From the NCBI GenBank assembly GCA_945870155.1, contig CAMBSB010000005.1:18361-82360 (forward strand): 64,000 nt of DNA. The letters run 5' to 3'. The first letter of the stretch is position 1. Each line of letters opens with the position of its first letter. The notes under the pieces are model-generated. The model did not search any database. It was not told the DNA's origin and was given only the letters and a program-made list of their open reading frames with translations. Below, piece by piece: positions 18,197 to 26,842 of the stretch. The translations under genes were made by a program, and so were the position numbers. Origin of the DNA: Paludibacter jiangxiensis. Its GTDB lineage: Bacteria > Bacteroidota > Bacteroidia > Bacteroidales > Paludibacteraceae.

Positions 18197-19726
18197 TTAT
18201 TTCCCTTTCACAGCATCTAGTTTGCTTTTGAGCTCCGCTACTTTTTTCGGATTTGTGGCAGCCACATTGGTTTTTTCGCCAGGATCCAATTTCAAGTTAT
18301 ATAATTGCTCTGCATTTAAGTTGCCTAGTTCAATGTTTGTATCTTTATTCATTTTGGCACCTTTGCTTGGCTCAATATATTTCCAATCGCCGACTATAAT
18401 CGACAAGGAGTTGTTAATGTTTTGTTTAACTACATAGCTTCTGTTTTTCTTGTTTTTGCCGAGCATGGTTTTTAAACCGTTCTGACTGTCGGGAGCTTCG
18501 CCATGTTTAAACTGATAGCCAGCTAATGATGCAAACGAAGCATACCAATCGAGTTGAGTTACTAAAGCTGGCGAAACGCTTGGTTTAACTTTTCCTGTCC
18601 AGCGCACAATCTGTGGAACATGTGTGCCTGCTTCAAAACTACTGTATTTTCCACCACGGAATGGCCCCCAAGGTTTGTGGTCGCCAAGCAATTTTACCGC
18701 CTGATCCTGATAGCCATCATCAACAACAGGACCATTATCGCTGGATAAAATTACCAATGTATTATCATCCAAATTAAGCTCTTTGAGTTTTGCCATTACC
18801 TGACCTACTGTCCAGTCGAATTCCACAAGTGCATCGCCACGCGGCCCCAAGCCACTTTTACCTACAAAGCGAGGATGCGGTACGCGCGGAACATGAACAT
18901 CTTGTGTCCCGAAATAAAGGAAAAACGGTTGATTTTTGTTGTTTTCGATAAATTGTAAAGCTTTAACCGTAATGCTGTCGGCAATATTTTCATCCACCCA
19001 CAAAGCAGACTTGCCACCTTTCATAAATCCAATGCGTGAAATACCATTTACAATAGCCTGATTATGACCATGACTTGGATGCATGCGGAGTAATTCAGGA
19101 TTGTCTTTTCCGGTAGGTTCACCATCAAAGTTTTTAATATAACTTACTGCAATAGGATCGTTGGGATCGAGATTCACCACACGTCCGTTTTCCATAAAAA
19201 CACAAGGCGTTCTATCACCAGTTGCAGCCAAAATATACGAATAATCAAAACCAAGTTCCTTTAATCCGGGAGTTATCAGTCCATTCCAGTTCTGTTTGCT
19301 TGTTTCGCTACCCAAACCCAAATGCCACTTTCCAACTGCACCGGTTTTGTAACCCATAGCTTGCATCATGCGTGGTATGGTGTGTTGTTCCGGTTTAATA
19401 ATCATAGCAGCATCCCCCGCAGCAATTCCAGTTCCTTCTTTGCGCCACGCATATTCGCCGGTGAGTAATGCATAGCGCGATGGTGTGCTGGTAGCAGCTC
19501 CGCAATGCGAATTTGTAAAACGCACCCCTTCGGCAGCCAATTTATCGACATTGGGCGTTTGTACTTTCGAATAACCATAGCAACTTAGGTCACCGTAGCC
19601 AATATCGTCGGCATAAATTATTACAATATTGGGTTTTGTTTGTTTCTTCTCTTTAGCATTGCCTGCCGATAAAGTGAAAGGCAAAATTGTAAGACCTGTG
19701 TAAGATAAGATGCTTAGTTTTTTCAT
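18197..19726 (-). CDS. Secreted sulfatase, Ser-type (family S1)
   Basis: Hydrolyses sulfate esters, probably on host or algal glycans or small sulfated compounds. The start at 19726 gives a clean signal peptide (MKKLSILSYTGLTILPFTLSAGNA); an ATG at 19759 in the same frame would place 11 extra residues before it and lies at or upstream of the predicted transcript start. With the chosen start the motif is S80-T-P82-S-R84 followed by LLTGE, so formylglycine would come from a serine, needing an anaerobic sulfatase-maturing enzyme that is not in this window. D40 and D41 are expected metal ligands. The 509 residues suit family S1. It stands alone, without SusC/D or glycosidase partners beside it. 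Confidence 0.9.
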   Translation of the reverse strand: MKKLSILSYTGLTILPFTLSAGNAKEKKQTKPNIVIIYADDIGYGDLSCYGYSKVQTPNVDKLAAEGVRFTNSHCGAATSTPSRYALLTGEYAWRKEGTGIAAGDAAMIIKPEQHTIPRMMQAMGYKTGAVGKWHLGLGSETSKQNWNGLITPGLKELGFDYSYILAATGDRTPCVFMENGRVVNLDPNDPIAVSYIKNFDGEPTGKDNPELLRMHPSHGHNQAIVNGISRIGFMKGGKSALWVDENIADSITVKALQFIENNKNQPFFLYFGTQDVHVPRVPHPRFVGKSGLGPRGDALVEFDWTVGQVMAKLKELNLDDNTLVILSSDNGPVVDDGYQDQAVKLLGDHKPWGPFRGGKYSSFEAGTHVPQIVRWTGKVKPSVSPALVTQLDWYASFASLAGYQFKHGEAPDSQNGLKTMLGKNKKNRSYVVKQNINNSLSIIVGDWKYIEPSKGAKMNKDTNIELGNLNAEQLYNLKLDPGEKTNVAATNPKKVAELKSKLDAVKGK

Positions 19727-19763
19727 TATAAAATTTGTATTTGCTATTTTAAAAACCAAAACA

Positions 19764-19771
19764 CAAAATTA
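19764..19771 (-). promoter_or_regulatory. -7 box of the sulfatase gene
   Basis: TAATTTTG on the minus strand matches TAnnTTTG. It predicts a transcript start near 19757, which argues for the start codon at 19726 rather than 19759. Confidence 0.5.
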
Positions 19772-20073
19772 CAACAAAAAAACGGTTTAGGAGGTTGATA
19801 TATAAGTCAAAAAGTTGTATTAATAGACCAAAGAAACAGAAATAATTCAACTAAACTCACTTACAATAAATATTTCAGAAGAAATACACCGCAACTTAAA
19901 TAAATTTTCAACCCTCAATAAATTCAGGTTAGTTGCGCTAAAAAATCGCTACAACAGTTTACTTAAAATGCTTTGTTGTCTGCCGCAACCGCAACACAGT
20001 AACCAAGTGTTGTTTTGCTAAAACAATTGCTAATATAATACAATTAGGTTAGACATATGTTAGATATACAACC
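19772..20073. other. Spacer without recognisable gene
   Basis: About 300 bases between the sulfatase promoter and the terminator of the restriction gene. I see no reading frame with family-like sequence and no strong repeat. It may be remnant DNA at the edge of the restriction-modification island. Confidence 0.4.
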
Positions 20074-20105
20074 AAAAAAGACCCACACTCCTCGTGTCAG
20101 TCTTT
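20074..20105 (-). terminator. Intrinsic terminator of the type III mod-res operon
   Basis: On the minus strand AAAGAC (complement of 20100-20105) and GTCTTT (complement of 20077-20082) pair around an inner ACAC/GTGT, and the right arm runs into a T-run of six. It lies about 47 bases after the res stop codon. Confidence 0.6.
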
Positions 20106-20152
20106 CATTTTCAGCAGTCGGGATGAAGTTGGTTTTAAATGGGAATAAACAG

Positions 20153-22942
20153 CTAAACCTGAACCCCAAATGTTTCTGAAATTTTCATTTTAAACTGATT
20201 TGAAACTGCAGCATTATACAGCGGTAATCCAACCAATCTATAATCTTTGTTTTCGGCTTTAAGTAATGAGTTTTGAGAATATTTTTCGCTAATTTCCTTT
20301 AAGAACACTTCTTTCCAACCTTCTTTTCCATCAACAAAACCTCCTGAGGCATCCTTAAACTGACTTCCTTTTGGCTCAATAAATACCTGATAATAAAGCT
20401 GTTCTGAATTTTGCCTTAAAAACAATATAAAATCGGGCATGAAACCCCTGCCTTGTTTGAAATCATATATTTTATACACCTCTTCGTTGCGCAATAAATA
20501 CACTTGATCAAACTTTTCTTTGAAGTTTACAATTGTATTTTCAATAAATTTCATCAAACTTACTTCTTCGCTTGTACCATAAAAATTATCCAACACATAC
20601 CAATCTTTTTTGACTAACTCATTTGCATAACCCGTAATTTTTGTTTCTTCAACCACTGAGATTGTTTTTGGTTCTGTGAAATACGAATTGAATTTTGTTT
20701 TTTTGAATTCAGTTCCAATGTAAGGATTTGAATATTCTTTTAAAACGACTTCAATTTTTTCGAAAAAACGAATCAAAATATTTAGTTGTGCTAATGGCTC
20801 AATTTTAGCTACTTCCATAATATGTCCGGGAACAATAACTTTTATTGGAAAATCACCCAAAAATTCATTATTTACAATGTCATCTATTGACTCAATACTC
20901 AGTTCATCTTTTAGTTTTTCAAATCTAAAAATTGATTTATCCTTTTTAGCATGAATATTAATTGCTTTTCGGATAATGTGTTTTTGAAATGAATTAAGAG
21001 TCAATTTCAATGTTCTTTTCTCTTCACTTTCACTCAAATAGCGAGTTTCGTCATTAACCTCATCTACAATTACTTTGGTTTCCTTCAAAACAAAAACTTG
21101 AACATTATATTCAAAATCAAAGTTATCTTTTTCTAACTTTTGCTTCCGCCGATTAGGATTTTCGATACGCTCATTGCCAAAAAGCTCCAATTGCGAGAAT
21201 GGACTTTCTGATAAATTTGGATGATATTCAGCCTTAAAATCAAATGTCAATTGTACTTTTTCTTTATCAGGCAAAAGCTCTTGTCTTTTAAGCTCATTCT
21301 TTAATTCGTTTATGTATTTTTCATCATTATCGCTGTGAAAATAAAACTCTTCCAACACTCTCAAATCATTTGTCAAATCCTTGTCGAACTTACGTTTATT
21401 TGGAATTTTATCCTCGTATTTAAATGGATAATATCGAACACCACGACCAATTAACTGAACTTCCGAAACCGTTGATTGACCGGCTTTTCTATCTCCTTTA
21501 TCATCTTTTCCTTCGTCTCGCCCCTGGTACATCCGAACAATATCGAACAAATTCAACACATCCCAGCCTTCGGTTAATCTTTTTACGGTAAAAATGGCTG
21601 TAATGTGATTGGATTTATCTTCCAAATTATTCAACAGTCGCTCCGTTTCCTGGTCTGTTTTTTCTTTCGTTTTTGTTCCGGTTTTCGAATTAGTTATAAT
21701 GCAATTACGCTCACAAAAAGCATATTTCAGGTATTCAATCACCTCATTCAATGCAATTTGCTTATCATCAATATAACGCTTAATGTCAATAATTCGGCTC
21801 TGTCCTTTTAGGTAGGTTTCGGTTACACTAAATAATGATTTTTCATCAAACTCATGTAAAAACGAAAAATCATCAACGCCTAAATTCCGGATAATATCCT
21901 GAAAAAGTTCGTAATCTTTTTGTGAGTTTTCATCTTTCGTTTGGTCAACATATTTGCTTCTAAAAAGAATAACAGGCTTTAAATCAATGCCATTCGAAGT
22001 AGCTATGTGCTGCCGATACCAGTTAAACAAAAGTGCCTGAAGTACCCGTTTTTTCTTATCGAACGACGAAGTTACCAAATTTATTTCTTTGGTATAACCT
22101 GCTTTCAAAAAATCTTTTAAATCGAATTTGTAGATAATTTTATCCTGATATTTCTTTACAACTTCGGTATTGGTTGGAACAGTAGCTGTAAATTCCAACA
22201 ATACATTTCTGTTTTCAATTTCACTATCAACTCCATCGCGTTTTAAGATGCGGTTTATCACCGTATTTTCCCAACTTCGTTCGATATCCTCTTCGCTTGC
22301 ACCATCTTTAAGTTCGGTAAATAATTCCAATTGCGTTTGAACGCCTTTTGATTTTTTGGTGGTTGCGTTCAGATTATGGGCTTCATCGCCGAGCAAAACC
22401 AAATCACGTTTCAAAAGGTCATCCAAAAAAATGGCATTTTCCTTTACAAGATATACTGCATTATGTAATTTATGTATGGTTGTAAATATAATTTCCACAT
22501 CATCATTTTGATTCGAAAATGTTTCTACCTTCCTTATGTTTACAGTTTTATCATCAATTACAATTGTTTGATTGTATTGATATTTGTTGTGTGTGGGGTC
22601 GATAAGGTTACTTTCGGTTTTACCAACCAAGGTGTTTTGATTTACAAAAAAGATAAAATTACGATATCCTTGTTTGTAGTAATACAACACGAGCGAAGCC
22701 ATTACCAGCGTTTTTCCGGTTCCGGTAGCCATGTTGAACATCAAATGTGTTGCTTCTGTTTTTTGCTCGGCTTCTTTTATTTTCTGGAATGTAAGAAAAT
22801 GCTCAATACTCGCACGTTGCCAATCGAATAACGGATATTTAATATTCTCTATAATATATTGATAGTCTGCAGGTTTTATTCTTGGAATATCTAAATCATA
22901 CGCCCTCGACTTGAGCGATTCAAACATATATTGCTCTGCCAT
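20153..22942 (-). CDS. res: Type III restriction endonuclease subunit
   Basis: Translocating or switching helicase and nuclease subunit of a type III restriction system. Walker A ATGTGKT is at residues 72-78 and the DEAH box at 186-189 (LGDEAHN), both in the usual superfamily-2 positions. The motif VI-like region reads LIGRGVRYYPF. The C-terminal part has MPDFILF followed by FIEPKGS, the PD-(D/E)xK nuclease core of type III Res. The 929 residues fit the family. It begins 3 bases after the mod stop codon, so the two are an operon. The reading frame is intact and all core motifs are present, so the system is probably active. Confidence 0.93.
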   Translation of the reverse strand: MAEQYMFESLKSRAYDLDIPRIKPADYQYIIENIKYPLFDWQRASIEHFLTFQKIKEAEQKTEATHLMFNMATGTGKTLVMASLVLYYYKQGYRNFIFFVNQNTLVGKTESNLIDPTHNKYQYNQTIVIDDKTVNIRKVETFSNQNDDVEIIFTTIHKLHNAVYLVKENAIFLDDLLKRDLVLLGDEAHNLNATTKKSKGVQTQLELFTELKDGASEEDIERSWENTVINRILKRDGVDSEIENRNVLLEFTATVPTNTEVVKKYQDKIIYKFDLKDFLKAGYTKEINLVTSSFDKKKRVLQALLFNWYRQHIATSNGIDLKPVILFRSKYVDQTKDENSQKDYELFQDIIRNLGVDDFSFLHEFDEKSLFSVTETYLKGQSRIIDIKRYIDDKQIALNEVIEYLKYAFCERNCIITNSKTGTKTKEKTDQETERLLNNLEDKSNHITAIFTVKRLTEGWDVLNLFDIVRMYQGRDEGKDDKGDRKAGQSTVSEVQLIGRGVRYYPFKYEDKIPNKRKFDKDLTNDLRVLEEFYFHSDNDEKYINELKNELKRQELLPDKEKVQLTFDFKAEYHPNLSESPFSQLELFGNERIENPNRRKQKLEKDNFDFEYNVQVFVLKETKVIVDEVNDETRYLSESEEKRTLKLTLNSFQKHIIRKAINIHAKKDKSIFRFEKLKDELSIESIDDIVNNEFLGDFPIKVIVPGHIMEVAKIEPLAQLNILIRFFEKIEVVLKEYSNPYIGTEFKKTKFNSYFTEPKTISVVEETKITGYANELVKKDWYVLDNFYGTSEEVSLMKFIENTIVNFKEKFDQVYLLRNEEVYKIYDFKQGRGFMPDFILFLRQNSEQLYYQVFIEPKGSQFKDASGGFVDGKEGWKEVFLKEISEKYSQNSLLKAENKDYRLVGLPLYNAAVSNQFKMKISETFGVQV

Positions 22943-22945
22943 AAT

Positions 22946-24973
22946 TTAGTCTTTAATTTGGTAAAAGTCTTTGGTTAGCGATATGTCTGACGCTGAAAGC
23001 TTATAACGTTTGTCTTCCATTTCACTCACATTCACATACATTTGGTTCAAATCGAGCATCTTACAAAACATTTCTTTCTGTTTCAATAACGGTAGTTTAA
23101 TAAAGTTTTCTTCTTTACAAACTTTTTCCTTAAATTCCTTGATTCGAACATTATAGTGCAGGAAAAACTCTTCGAACAGCACATCAAACAAACGTAGCAA
23201 TTCCTCGTAACTCTCACATTCCAAAATCAATTCTTTGGCTTGTTCGTTGTTTTTGGCTAATTCCAGATAAACAAATGAACCACCACCTTTCCAATTAACA
23301 GTTGTGGATATGCCTGTTCCGTCCTTTTGAATAACATTATTTAATCGTTTTAAAGACAAATCAATCTGATTTTGCATTTGCTCTACACCAATATATTGTC
23401 TGCCTATTTTATGACAAACTGCGGCTGTAGTTCCACTTCCTAAATGAAAGTCTAATACCATTTCATTTTTGTTTGAAAAAAGTTCAATTAAAAACATTAA
23501 TAGTTCCTCTGGCTTCTTGCCATTTCTAAATTCAACTCCACCTTGTTTTGATACGTTATTGTATTCTTTCTCAAAGTTATAAAAGTTTGGGTATTGTTTT
23601 CTAGTACTATCAGAACTAGTTGGCATACCTTGAAAATACCCTCCATTTTTATTGCCTTTTGGTGCAGAATAAAAATATCTATGGTTAATTGCATCATCTC
23701 CCATATCTGGTACCTTAAATAAAGTTTCAGGTGGATATCCTACTAAACCCTCTAAATGTTTAACGAAAAATCTTCCACTACTATTTTTTTCTCTAATTGA
23801 CCCTCGAATACTTATCTTTTTTAAGGCATCTTTATTAGGTTCAACTATTTCAACCTTATATTTATCAGGAGTATATACTTCGACAAGTTTATTATCAAAC
23901 TGTATTTTTTCAGGAACGGCATCGGCATTAATATTTACTTCTAAGGTGTAATCATCAATAGTTTTAAGCTCCTCTTTGAATGGCATTTTCTTGTTAATAT
24001 CGTTTGAATAAATTAAAATGTATTCAATAACATCATTAAACTCTTTATCACCAGTAAGTGCTCTGTCGGGATGTCTTACTTGTATTACAAAATCACAAAG
24101 ATGTTTTTCGAAAATATCATTTAGTAGTACTTTTAGGTAAGCAAATTGGTGAAAACTACACTGAGTATAAAAAATTGCCGATGGACACATTAATGCTTTT
24201 GCTGCTAAAACTCTATTCTTCATGAAAGTTAACCATGTTGAATGATTAAACGAATCATTATAAATAAAGCTGTCACTTCCAGTATTATAAGGTGGGTCAA
24301 TACCAATTAATTTTACCTGTCCTTTAAACTCATTTTTCAAACTATGCAAAGCCAACAGATTATTCCCCTTGATAATCAGATTGTCTTTTATAACTCCATT
24401 TTCATTACGAATAAATTTAGTTGGGATTTCTACTCCTTTTTGTGTATATTTCTTAATGTTGGTGAATGCTTTAGGTTCGAAAAGGCGGTCAATTTCATCG
24501 CGCGCTAACACTTCGTTGAAAAATATTTCCTTTCGCTTGGCTTGTTTCTCGTCGTATTCTGCCTTTTCTTGGTTAAATTCAAAATAAGTATCCATGCCTT
24601 CTTCGGTACTTTGTCCGCCTTCCAATACGCAGTCTTTATACGGAAAATTTAGGACTACATCCTGATTTTCGTTCAGCATTTTGCTGCCAACAGCCAACCC
24701 TATCCGGTTTTCGTATTGGGTATATGAATTGTCAATTTTGTTTTCGTCCAGAAAAAACTTGAAGTCGTTGTGTTTGAATACAAACATATCTTTGATGCGA
24801 AGGAAGAAAGTGTTACGGGCTTTTTCGTCGGTGAGTAATAATTCAATCAGTTTTTCGTCTAATTTATTTGCCAATTCACGAATCAAACTACCTCTTAGTT
24901 CATTATTTTCGTCAATTAATCGCTCATCGGTTTTGAGGAGATTTTCAATGTGAGTTTTCAGTGAATTTGCCAT
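22946..24973 (-). CDS. mod: Type III DNA N6-adenine methyltransferase (Mod)
   Basis: Recognises the target sequence and methylates adenine; also required for Res activity. The catalytic DPPY is at residues 226-229 and the SAM-binding DFHLGSGTT at 508-516. Their order, DPPY first, is that of beta-class methyltransferases including type III Mod. The region between them is the target-recognition part. The start at 24973 (MANSLKTHIENLLK) gives 675 residues. The frame is open for 45 more codons to 25108, but that extension runs through a hairpin-rich repeat and gives non-family-like sequence, so it was rejected. Together with res it forms a complete type III system. Confidence 0.92.
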   Translation of the reverse strand: MANSLKTHIENLLKTDERLIDENNELRGSLIRELANKLDEKLIELLLTDEKARNTFFLRIKDMFVFKHNDFKFFLDENKIDNSYTQYENRIGLAVGSKMLNENQDVVLNFPYKDCVLEGGQSTEEGMDTYFEFNQEKAEYDEKQAKRKEIFFNEVLARDEIDRLFEPKAFTNIKKYTQKGVEIPTKFIRNENGVIKDNLIIKGNNLLALHSLKNEFKGQVKLIGIDPPYNTGSDSFIYNDSFNHSTWLTFMKNRVLAAKALMCPSAIFYTQCSFHQFAYLKVLLNDIFEKHLCDFVIQVRHPDRALTGDKEFNDVIEYILIYSNDINKKMPFKEELKTIDDYTLEVNINADAVPEKIQFDNKLVEVYTPDKYKVEIVEPNKDALKKISIRGSIREKNSSGRFFVKHLEGLVGYPPETLFKVPDMGDDAINHRYFYSAPKGNKNGGYFQGMPTSSDSTRKQYPNFYNFEKEYNNVSKQGGVEFRNGKKPEELLMFLIELFSNKNEMVLDFHLGSGTTAAVCHKIGRQYIGVEQMQNQIDLSLKRLNNVIQKDGTGISTTVNWKGGGSFVYLELAKNNEQAKELILECESYEELLRLFDVLFEEFFLHYNVRIKEFKEKVCKEENFIKLPLLKQKEMFCKMLDLNQMYVNVSEMEDKRYKLSASDISLTKDFYQIKD

Positions 24974-24988
24974 TGGTTTTTTGGGGGT

Positions 24989-25201
24989 TAAAGCACAATG
25001 CTTTATTGCCCTCAGGCTTTTATCCACAAAAAAGTGTGGACTAAGCCTTATTCGATGCCGAGGCCCTGAGAAGCCCACCAAAGAAAATAAGTCAAAAGCC
25101 CACACCATTTGGCGTGAGCATTTTGCTGACTTATTCTTTCTTTGGTTCGCCTATTGAAATTTCTCAGGTTTCGGCATCGCGAACAATAGCAGAATGCTAT
25201 T
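24989..25201. repeat. 213-bp multi-hairpin element upstream of mod
   Basis: Four hairpins in a row. The ends are small stems with matching design: TAAAGCA/TGCTTTA (24989-25005) and AATAGCA/TGCTATT (25185-25201). Next is GGCTT..TCCACA / TGTGGA..AAGCC (25015-25047). The main hairpin spans 25053-25179, with arms CGATGCCGA/TCGGCATCG, CCTGAGAA/TTCTCAGG, ACCAAAGAAA/TTTCTTTGGT and ATAAGTCA/TGACTTAT nested around the centre. It has no reading frame of its own. It ends 15 bases before the mod start codon, so it would be transcribed as the mod leader or has inserted there. It may be a MITE-like or REP-like element. Confidence 0.75.
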
Positions 25202-25261
25202 TAAATATTATGTTGAAAAATACGGTTTTTAATCGATAATAATGTTTTGTTTATTTGTTAG

Positions 25262-25289
25262 GTAGAGACGCAATGCATTGCGTCTCTAC
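25262..25289. repeat. 28-bp perfect palindrome
   Basis: The half-site GTAGAGACGCAATG (25262-25275) is followed at once by its exact reverse complement (25276-25289). A palindrome of this type is familiar as a dispersed intergenic repeat in Bacteroidota and some other bacteria. It sits between the mod leader element and the primase-like remnant. Confidence 0.85.
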
Positions 25290-25452
25290 AATTCAGATAC
25301 ATGGCGTCTGTACGTGATAATTATTTCCAGCGTCAAAAGTAAAAAATATAATCCATTTAACCAATATAGGTTCGGGAATAATGAAAAGAAAAGTGGTGTT
25401 GGGTTGCCAAAACTAGTGAATTTGGCAAATTCTATGGCAATGGTGAGAATAA
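25290..25452. other. Spacer between palindrome and remnant
   Basis: Short frames exist on both strands but overlap the palindrome or have no family-like sequence. Probably decayed DNA belonging to the same relic as the primase-like fragment. Confidence 0.35.
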
Positions 25453-25683
25453 AACAACACGCCGCAACATAGTGATAAATGCAAAGCACTTAAAAATAGG
25501 ACTGTGATACTTTACCCAGATTTAGGAGCTTATGAAAAATGGAATACTAAAGCGGCTGAAATACAAAGACTATTCTGTTGTAATATATTTATTTCTAAAC
25601 TTTTAGATGACATCGCTATTTCCAATGACAAAACCAATGGATTAGATGTGTCTGATTTTATTATTAAAATTATTTGTAATTGA
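25453..25683 (+). pseudogene. C-terminal remnant of a mobile-element primase-like protein (DUF6371 type)
   Basis: An open stretch without a start codon, entered after a TAA at 25450, ends at the stop 25681-25683. Its translation contains LKNRTVILYPDLGAYEKW and GLDVSDFII, which resemble the C-terminal toprim-like part of DUF6371 proteins that I associate with Bacteroidota integrative elements. The N-terminal and middle parts are missing; the preceding 160 bases show no related sequence. It is best read as the relic of an integrative element that may have brought the neighbouring restriction-modification genes. Family naming is from memory of the pattern and is moderately sure. Confidence 0.55.
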
Positions 25684-25787
25684 CTTTTTAAGTTGTATAG
25701 TTCGTAATTTTAATTTAGTTGACTACTCAAAAAATATATTTAATTGCTATGCAGACAAAAATTATTTTTTATCAGAACAATTATTCT

Positions 25788-25795
25788 TATCTTTA
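25788..25795 (+). promoter_or_regulatory. Possible -7 box of the AraC-type regulator gene
   Basis: TATCTTTA differs from TAnnTTTG at the last base. It is 37 bases before the start codon at 25832. No -33 element was identified. Confidence 0.3.
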
Positions 25796-25831
25796 CGTTT
25801 TCATTTCAGAGTTGCAACTTAAGAAATAGAT

Positions 25832-26713
25832 ATGAAAACTACAAAATTCAAATATACGACACTCACAGAAGAAGATTGTGAATTGAATTTATTTATGACT
25901 GTTGTAGGTATGTCGAATATCGGACAGGGTAAGATTTTGCCTCCAAACCAGGGTCATCCGTCCGATTATTGGTTTAATACCGACCAGCGACGCGTGCTGC
26001 AGGAATATCAAATTGTGTACATTACTGAAGGTTCTGGCGTATTTCAGAACCGGCATAAGGTGTATCGGATTACTCCTGGAAGTGTTTTTGTATTGTTTCC
26101 AGGCGAATGGCATCGCTATCGTCCACTTCGAAGTACGGGATGGAAGTCGCATTATATTGGCCTAAACGGCGATATGGCAAAAATACTTTTCAAATCGCCT
26201 TATTTTTCACCCGATAATCCGATTCAAAACATTTCGATAAATGGAGAAGTGCTCGAAACATTCGACAAAATTCTTAGTATGACATTGAGCGAAAAACCCG
26301 GCTATCATCAAATTTGCATCGGATTACTTATTGCATATATTAATCAAATTATTGCCCAAATAAGATACAAAGAATTTGAGGGAAAGGAAATTGAAGTAAA
26401 AATACGGGAAGCGCGCTACATTCTGAACAAACGTATAAACGAAGATGTGGATGCAAAACTACTTGCCGAAGAGCTCAATATGGGCTATTCGTATTTCCGT
26501 AAAATGTTTACGAAATATACTGGCATGCCCCCCATTCAATACCACCTGCAACTACGCATTAAACAGGCTGAAATTATGCTTACCTCTTCCAACAAAACGG
26601 TGAAAGAAATATCATACTATTTAGGATTCGAATCGGCATTTTATTTTTCACGCGTTTTTAAGGAAAAAACAAATATGTCGCCGGTAGATTTTCGGAAGAT
26701 ACATACGGTTTAG
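25832..26713 (+). CDS. AraC-family transcriptional regulator
   Basis: A 293-residue activator with an N-terminal cupin sensor (EYQIVYITEGSGVF, PGSVFVLFPGEWHRY) and a C-terminal double helix-turn-helix from about residue 190 to the end. The second helix-turn-helix carries the family signature VKEISYYLGFESAFYFSRVFKEKTNMSP in its expected place. The sensor type binds sugars in characterised relatives. It converges with an arabinose-isomerase-family gene and an MFS transporter, which suggests that it controls sugar use by that pair; the 21-bp direct repeats at 29970-30055 are possible operators. Target and inducer are inferred. Confidence 0.9.
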   Translation: MKTTKFKYTTLTEEDCELNLFMTVVGMSNIGQGKILPPNQGHPSDYWFNTDQRRVLQEYQIVYITEGSGVFQNRHKVYRITPGSVFVLFPGEWHRYRPLRSTGWKSHYIGLNGDMAKILFKSPYFSPDNPIQNISINGEVLETFDKILSMTLSEKPGYHQICIGLLIAYINQIIAQIRYKEFEGKEIEVKIREARYILNKRINEDVDAKLLAEELNMGYSYFRKMFTKYTGMPPIQYHLQLRIKQAEIMLTSSNKTVKEISYYLGFESAFYFSRVFKEKTNMSPVDFRKIHTV

Positions 26714-26786
26714 GGGAGATAAAAGTACAAGGAACAAAGATTAAAGACAAAAGAATTAAGACATTAACTGCGATTTATAAAAAAAC

Positions 26787-26821
26787 GCCCCAAACATTTC
26801 CAGAAATAGAAAGTTTGGGGC
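26787..26821. terminator. Bidirectional terminator between regulator and isomerase genes
   Basis: GCCCCAAAC (26787-26795) and GTTTGGGGC (26813-26821) form a perfect stem with an inner TTTC/GAAA. A T-run follows on the plus strand near 26826 and an A-run precedes it (26779-26785), so it works for both convergent genes. Confidence 0.8.
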
Positions 26822-26842
26822 ATTGCTTTTTTGTTGTGGCAT

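Noticed and set aside
24974..25108. Longer N-terminus for Mod starting at 25108
   Set aside because: The extra 45 codons cross the hairpin element and translate to non-family-like sequence; the methyltransferase homology starts at MANSLKTHIENLL (24973).
25278..25489. Two overlapping small open frames on both strands near the palindrome
   Set aside because: Both begin or end inside the 28-bp palindrome and have no family-like sequence.
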